From: Lujinxingia sediminis | Lineage (GTDB): Bacteria; Myxococcota_A; Bradymonadia; Bradymonadales; Bradymonadaceae | Length of the DNA: 64,000 nt | NCBI RefSeq assembly: GCF_004005565.1 | Contig: NZ_SADD01000009.1 | Coordinates: 124,001-188,000 of the forward strand | Reading direction: 5' to 3' | Notes under the pieces: generated by a model | What the model saw: the letters and a program-made list of their open reading frames with translations, nothing else | The model's database searches: none | What the model was told of the DNA's origin: nothing | Part shown: piece by piece, positions 59,501 through 64,000 of the stretch | How positions within the stretch are numbered: position 1 is the stretch's first letter | How the letters are laid out: each line of letters starts with the position of its first letter | Translations under genes and position numbers: made by a program

Positions 59501-62020
59501 TCAAGGATGCTTGCTGGTCTCCTGGCATACGACGTCGACGAGCAGGTCTTTTTGCAGCTCGAGTTCGAGGACCTCGACGGTGCTCCGTTGCTGGCCGGCG
59601 TCATCGGGATAGCTGAAGGTCGTGCTGTACTCAAAGGTGCAGCCGGAGTCCCAGGAGCAGGTTTGTTCGAGCTTTTGAACGCCTTCGACCTCGGCTCGGA
59701 CGGTGACGTCGCGGAAGAGGTGGGTTGTCGGTAGTCCCCAGTCAAGGTTCCAGCGGGAGACTCCGCCGAGGATAGTGCTTGTGGCGCTGACCCGTACGAT
59801 AAGCTCGCTGCGGGGCTCATCGCCGCTCAGTCCTGAGATCATCTGGGTGCACTCCAGGCCCTGGCCGGCCTGGAGTACGTAGGGGAATGAGACGCCGCAG
59901 TCGACGTTGCCGGGGGTGTCCCCGGCGCGGGTTGTGACGGTCTCGATCAAGGCGTCGGAGGCGTGGGGGTTGGTAATAAAGACCGGCCCGTGGGCGATGT
60001 GGTCATGGTCGACGACGTCCTGGCCGGTGACCTCCACGTGATAGGTGACCTCGGCGCTATGGCCGGGCGCGAGCGGGACGCGCTCGTGACTTGCGGAACC
60101 ATCGATCGCCCAGGTGTAGGAGCGTGTGTAGCCGGTGAGGGGGGCGCTCTGAATGCGGAGTTCGCCCTCCACGGTGGCGTCTGTGCAGGTGACGTCGACG
60201 CGTGCTTCGGCGCGCTGGCCGGTCGCAGGGAGGTAGGCGGAGTCGAGGTGCACGCCCTCATCGAGCGGGCAGGAGAAGGTGCGGCTGTACTCAAAGAGGC
60301 AGCGGTCTTGCCAGTGGCAGGCTTCGTCGAAGATCTCGACGCCGTCGACAAGGGCGCGCACCTGCACGCTTTCCAGCGGGGAGGGTGGGCGATCATCGTA
60401 GGAGATGTCGCTCTGGCCCACGACGCCGCCGACCGCGCTTGTGGGAGTAGCCTCCACGCGCGCTACGGCCACGGTGATGCTCGGGTCGATGTCTACCGCT
60501 GTGAAGGTGCAGATGAGGTTGGCTGCGGCGGTGATCGCGATCGGAAACGCCGCGTTGCAGTCGACGAGCGCCTCGCGCTCGCCAACCTTCACCGAAACAT
60601 GCGCCACGTCGGCGTCAACGTCGGTGAGGTTGAGTATGCGAAGGGAGCCCTCCACAACGTAGTAGGACTCGCCAGTCTCCTCCGCGTAGACGTTGAGCGT
60701 GTAGTCCACCTCGCCGGATTCATAGGTGCCAAGCGCTATGGCCTCGGGGGCGGCGTTCTTTTCAATGTGCCAGAGATATGGCCCGTGAAAGCTGCCCTCG
60801 GCAAAGGTTTGAACGAGGAGCTGGCCCTCCTGGTGGGTCTCTGCACAGTCGACTTCCACCGGGGCGCTGGCCGTTTGCAGGGGGGCTGTGATGTGGGCTT
60901 CGCGCTCGTCGATGCCTTCGTCAAAGGGGCATTCAAAGGTGCGGGTGTAGTTAAAGACGCAGGGCTGCTGGTCGAAGGGGCAGGGCGCTCGGATGTCATC
61001 GCCATCTCGAACGATGACGCGCTCAAGGGCGTCGAGGGGAGGCAGGCTGAGAAGGATGGATTGTGTGGCGCGGGCGCCCCGGGTGGGGCTCTCGTCGCTG
61101 ACGTCGACGTTGAGCAACGCCTCGATGGTGCTTTCGTTTACGGACTCATCAAATCCGCTGAGTCTGTAGGTGCACTCAAGGCCGGACTGGCTCTTTAGCA
61201 CCGTGGGGAAGTTCACTCCGCAGTCGAGAGCGACGGTTCGGCCGTCGATCTCCACTGATGCACTCTGGATGTGGGCGTCGGCGTCGGTGGTGTTTGTGAG
61301 GTAGGCAATGCCCTCGACGAAGATCTCGCGAGGGCCGATGTCGGTGGCGCTTACCGTGACCTCGTAGGTGACGTTGCCGGATGCCTCGGGACCGAGTTCC
61401 AGGCGCTGTGGGGTGGCGCTCTTTTCGAGATGCCAGTCGTAGGGCCCGACTGACCCCGGGAGGAGCGAGAACTGCGTGGTCAGAGCACGTTCGACGCAAA
61501 ATGAGACGTCTTCGACGTCGGCCCAGGATGCGCCTTGCCGGGGGGCGTGCACGCCTTCGTCAGTCTGCACGGACGGGCGGTAGGTGTAGAGGTTGCCGGC
61601 GCCGGAGCCCCGGATGAAGAGGCCGTCGATGGTGCGTGTGTTGAGCGACTCCCAGATGAGGGCCGGGCCTTCGGTGCTCTGGTAGAGTTGCAGCGAGATG
61701 TTCAGAAGCTCGGCGCAGACCTCACCGTTGGCCAGAAAGTCTGAGGCTTGCGTGAAGGTATGTGGGCCGGAACTCAGCCGACTCAGGTCCAGCCGGCAGG
61801 CTACCCACCTCTCGGAGCGCGAGACGCCCAGTGTAGCGCCGGCGTCGCGACAGCTGGTGGCGTCGGGGGAATCATCGATGCGAACGGGGGTCTGGTGAAG
61901 GGACTCGGAGCGCCGAGTATCATCGGAGTCGGGGGCGTCGAGAGCAGGTGAACAGCCCGCACATAGATGGAGCGCGGCGAGCAGCGCGAGCATCGATTGA
62001 GCGTACTTCGGCATCGTCAT
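59501..62020 (-). CDS. Large repetitive lipoprotein of unknown family
   Basis: An 839-residue lipoprotein starting at ATG 62020 after GGGAGTCTC. Lipobox LCAGC follows MLALLAALHL. After a 190-residue leader domain (CRLDLSRLSSGPHTF and others) the protein has three repeats of about 200 residues. Each has a Cys-containing beta domain with the phrases DCGVNFPTVLKSQSGLECTY, DCNAAFPIAITAAANLICTF or DCGVSFPYVLQAGQGLECTQ, and a second part with FEYSRTFSCPLDEGVHLD or similar. The repeat seems to be a tandem of Ig-like domains with one disulfide each. No recognised ligand. The gene is bracketed by direct copies of the 45-bp array (59139-59500 and 62287-62460). Confidence 0.85.
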   Translation of the reverse strand: MTMPKYAQSMLALLAALHLCAGCSPALDAPDSDDTRRSESLHQTPVRIDDSPDATSCRDAGATLGVSRSERWVACRLDLSRLSSGPHTFTQASDFLANGEVCAELLNISLQLYQSTEGPALIWESLNTRTIDGLFIRGSGAGNLYTYRPSVQTDEGVHAPRQGASWADVEDVSFCVERALTTQFSLLPGSVGPYDWHLEKSATPQRLELGPEASGNVTYEVTVSATDIGPREIFVEGIAYLTNTTDADAHIQSASVEIDGRTVALDCGVNFPTVLKSQSGLECTYRLSGFDESVNESTIEALLNVDVSDESPTRGARATQSILLSLPPLDALERVIVRDGDDIRAPCPFDQQPCVFNYTRTFECPFDEGIDEREAHITAPLQTASAPVEVDCAETHQEGQLLVQTFAEGSFHGPYLWHIEKNAAPEAIALGTYESGEVDYTLNVYAEETGESYYVVEGSLRILNLTDVDADVAHVSVKVGEREALVDCNAAFPIAITAAANLICTFTAVDIDPSITVAVARVEATPTSAVGGVVGQSDISYDDRPPSPLESVQVRALVDGVEIFDEACHWQDRCLFEYSRTFSCPLDEGVHLDSAYLPATGQRAEARVDVTCTDATVEGELRIQSAPLTGYTRSYTWAIDGSASHERVPLAPGHSAEVTYHVEVTGQDVVDHDHIAHGPVFITNPHASDALIETVTTRAGDTPGNVDCGVSFPYVLQAGQGLECTQMISGLSGDEPRSELIVRVSATSTILGGVSRWNLDWGLPTTHLFRDVTVRAEVEGVQKLEQTCSWDSGCTFEYSTTFSYPDDAGQQRSTVEVLELELQKDLLVDVVCQETSKHP

Positions 62021-62286
62021 GAGACTCCCCCCCGGGATGAAATTTCGGCGTTCGCTGCTTCGCTGCTCGGCGAGTTCTTCGGAGTGCGGGGCCGGTGATG
62101 GAAGGCGGCTCCGCCTACGTAAACGTAGTATCCATGAGGGTGGGGCCAAGGGGGCTGCGTGAGTGGCGAGTCAGCGCGAGCCAGGTGGATGTGGAGCGGG
62201 CCGATACCTGTGGCCGGTGCCCGGGGAACTCGATCGGTTCGGGCCGGGGGAGCGGTCGGAAGGAATCGGAAGGGGAGTCAGGGAGC

Positions 62287-62460
62287 TGCCCGAGAGAAGG
62301 GGAAGAAGCAGCAACTCTGCGAAGATGGTCGGACCGAGAGAAGGGCGAAGGTCAGTATTTATGCGGATATGGTCGGACCGAGAGAAGGGCAAAGGTCAGT
62401 ATTTATGGGGATGTGGTCGGACCGAGAGAAGGGCCCAGGCTAGCAACTGTGCGGCGGTCA
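62287..62460. repeat. 44-bp tandem repeat array (locus 4)
   Basis: Units start at 62287 (partial), 62332, 62376 and 62420, a spacing of 44-45 bp, with GACCGAGAGAAGGGC then AAAGGTCAGTATTTATG and CGGATATGGTCG. It matches the unit at 59139 closely and lies in the same orientation. The rest of 62021-62513 contains no supported gene. Confidence 0.88.
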
Positions 62461-62513
62461 TGGACCGACCTGGAGAGGGACAAGAGGCCGTCATGATGTG
62501 GATGAGAAGGCGC

Positions 62514-63551
62514 TTACGTCACCTCGTCGGGAGATGTTTCGGGGCGTGCGGCGCGGCCAGGTTTGAAGATTTTGTAGAGGTAGACGAAGGCGGGGAGCAG
62601 CAGGAGGCTGCCCAGGGCAAGCGCGATGAGGACGGGGCGTAGGACGGCGGTTTCGGCGGCGGCGTCGGTGATGCGGATGTCGGGGTAAACCAGGTAGGGG
62701 AACTGGGCCAGGGCCCAGCCCAGGAGGATGAGAGCGACCTGGAGGGCGGCAGCCGCGCGGGCCAGGTGAAAGCGGCGTATCCAGAGGGCGGCGATGGTGA
62801 GCAGGGCGGCCAGGCCTGTGACGAGCTGAAAGGGGATGGACCAGCGTGCGGTGGTGAGACCGGCCCAGATGAGCGGAGCATCGCGCATGGCGAGCAGGAT
62901 AGCGGCCAGGGCGCAGGCACCGGTGGCAAGGGCGCTCCAGAGGGCGCGGCGGCGGAAGTCGTCTTTGAGGGCGTCGGTGTCCGCTTCGACGGTCATGTAA
63001 ACGGCGGCCAGGAAGGCGCAGAGTGCGAGGGTGAGCGCGCCGATGGCGAAGGGAAAGGGTTGCAGCCACTCGGAGATGAAGTCGGTGTCGATGATGCCCG
63101 AGTCGAGGCGTCGAATGTCGCCGGAGGCGATAGCACCGGCGCAGATGCCCAGGAGAAAGGGGGTGATGATGCTGGCGATGGCGAAGACGCGGGCGGAGCG
63201 TCGCTCCAGGCGGTCGGCACCGGCCGAGTAGGATTGAAAGGCGAAGGCGGAGCCGCGCAGGACGATGCCCAGGAGCATCAAGGTCAGGGGGATGTGCAGG
63301 GCGGTCATGATGGCGGAGAAGGCCGGAGGAAAGCAGACGAAAAGAAGCACCACGACGAGGATGAGCCAGACGTGGTTGGCCTCCCAGATGGGGGCGATGG
63401 CGTCGGTGAGTGCGCTGCGCTGGTCGTCTTTACGTTCGCCGGTGGCGAAGAGGTACCAGATGCCGCCGCCGAAGTCGGCCCCGCCGGTGAGGAGGTAGAC
63501 GATGAGCGCGAGCACGATGATGGCAGCCACGATCATGGGGAGTTCAAGCAT
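62514..63551 (-). CDS. cydB: Cytochrome bd ubiquinol oxidase subunit II
   Basis: A 345-residue polytopic membrane protein with about eight transmembrane helices, the usual size for CydB. Recognisable segments include LIVYLLTGGADFGGGIWYLF, then FPPAFSAIMTALHIPLTLML, VLRGSAFAFQSY and GLAALLTIAALWIRRF, with the typical CydB arrangement of two four-helix halves. It pairs with CydA in the high-affinity bd-type terminal oxidase of the inner membrane, which reduces oxygen without pumping protons. It starts nine bases after the cydA stop codon, so the genes form one operon. No cydX or CydDC genes are visible on this side. Confidence 0.95.
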   Translation of the reverse strand: MLELPMIVAAIIVLALIVYLLTGGADFGGGIWYLFATGERKDDQRSALTDAIAPIWEANHVWLILVVVLLFVCFPPAFSAIMTALHIPLTLMLLGIVLRGSAFAFQSYSAGADRLERRSARVFAIASIITPFLLGICAGAIASGDIRRLDSGIIDTDFISEWLQPFPFAIGALTLALCAFLAAVYMTVEADTDALKDDFRRRALWSALATGACALAAILLAMRDAPLIWAGLTTARWSIPFQLVTGLAALLTIAALWIRRFHLARAAAALQVALILLGWALAQFPYLVYPDIRITDAAAETAVLRPVLIALALGSLLLLPAFVYLYKIFKPGRAARPETSPDEVT

Positions 63552-63560
63552 GGTGGCACC

Positions 63561-64000
63561 TTAGTCGGAGTCGGGGAGGGGCGTGTCGGCGGCAGGTGGC
63601 GCAGCGTCTCTGAGGGCCTGGAGGGTGTTGAGGTCGGGGCTCTGGAAGACGTGGCGCCAGAGCAGGTAGACGACGATGATGGAGAGGATGATGTAGAGGA
63701 TGGAGAAGACGGTGAAGGGGACGACGAGGTTGGTCATGGGGGTGATGGCGTCGGCGGTGCGCAAGTAGCCCTGGATGACCCAGGGTTGGCGACCGACCTC
63801 GGTGACGACCCAGCCGGCCTCAATGGCGATGATGCCCATGGGGGCGGTGAGAACGAGGAGCCAGAGGTACCAGCGGGCGGTGAAGAGGCGGCGTTTTCGC
63901 CAGCTCAGGACGACGCCGAGCAGGCTGATGGCGAGCATCCACATGCCGAGCGCGACCATGATCTGGAAGGCGATGTGCACGATGGCCACAGGTGGCCATT
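63561..64000 (-). CDS. cydA: Cytochrome bd ubiquinol oxidase subunit I, 3' end only
   Basis: The C-terminal part of CydA, about 146 residues, entering from the right edge in the frame that gives PVAIVHIAFQIMVALG. Four helices are visible, with WYLWLLVLTAPMGIIAIEAG followed by WVVTEVGRQPWVIQGYLRT, a highly conserved CydA region including the conserved GRQPW. The rest (haem ligands, Q-loop) is outside the window. The tail after the last helix is acidic and short. Confidence 0.95.
   Translation of the reverse strand, partial: WPPVAIVHIAFQIMVALGMWMLAISLLGVVLSWRKRRLFTARWYLWLLVLTAPMGIIAIEAGWVVTEVGRQPWVIQGYLRTADAITPMTNLVVPFTVFSILYIILSIIVVYLLWRHVFQSPDLNTLQALRDAAPPAADTPLPDSD

Overview
The window looks like a high-GC chromosome segment of a predatory-type delta-proteobacterial lineage, most like Bradymonadota or Myxococcota. 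That is inferred from protein architecture, not from a marker gene. The evidence is the density of large secreted lipoproteins with Asp-rich linkers and MopE-type metal-binding motifs, a Ser/Thr kinase with an N-terminal zinc ribbon, RHS toxin debris, and a strong GC bias. About 43 protein genes are supported. No rRNA, tRNA, CRISPR array or transposase was found.

Layout. 1-5047: an RCC1-type lipoprotein (cut by the left edge), a TPR protein, a Ser/Thr kinase and a membrane-anchored M23 peptidase. 5048-5567: a 43-bp tandem repeat array. 5568-11362: housekeeping genes (small membrane protein, class V aminotransferase, hisS, AmgK-like sugar kinase, ThrE-type exporter). 11414-23560: a MopE lipoprotein, a large Slt-type lytic transglycosylase, a radical SAM/metallophosphoesterase overlapping pair, and a four-gene minus-strand group with an AAA+ ATPase and a PEGA protein. 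23561-28379: acs, an alpha/beta hydrolase, a MutM-type glycosylase, a small unknown protein and a lipoprotein.

28547-46228 holds five paralogous 886-1143-residue lipoproteins, all on the minus strand, interrupted only by a methyltransferase gene. Each has a lipobox, an acidic tether, a variable number (2 to 6) of about 80-residue beta domains, a GSLREV-type entry motif and a right-handed beta-helix. They look like a family of surface adhesins or receptors with stalks of different length. 47283-52397 has LVIVD and MopE lipoproteins, a cytosolic Csp-type copper storage protein and another lipoprotein. 52481-57510 is an AT-richer islet: a 5'-truncated RHS toxin tip with a probable immunity gene, a wrecked RHS core fragment, and several small orphan genes. 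57611-64000 has a Baeyer-Villiger-type monooxygenase, a repetitive lipoprotein and cydAB (cydA cut by the right edge).

The least expected content is between genes. There are two families of long imperfect palindromes (A, 104 bp, five complete copies plus one reconstructed; B, about 160 bp, two full copies, one inside the RHS gene). A class of 43-45-bp tandem arrays occurs at four loci and seems to share a scaffold. G-rich arrays built on GGTTGGGT occur as forward/inverted pairs. These repeats fill most of the long non-coding gaps.
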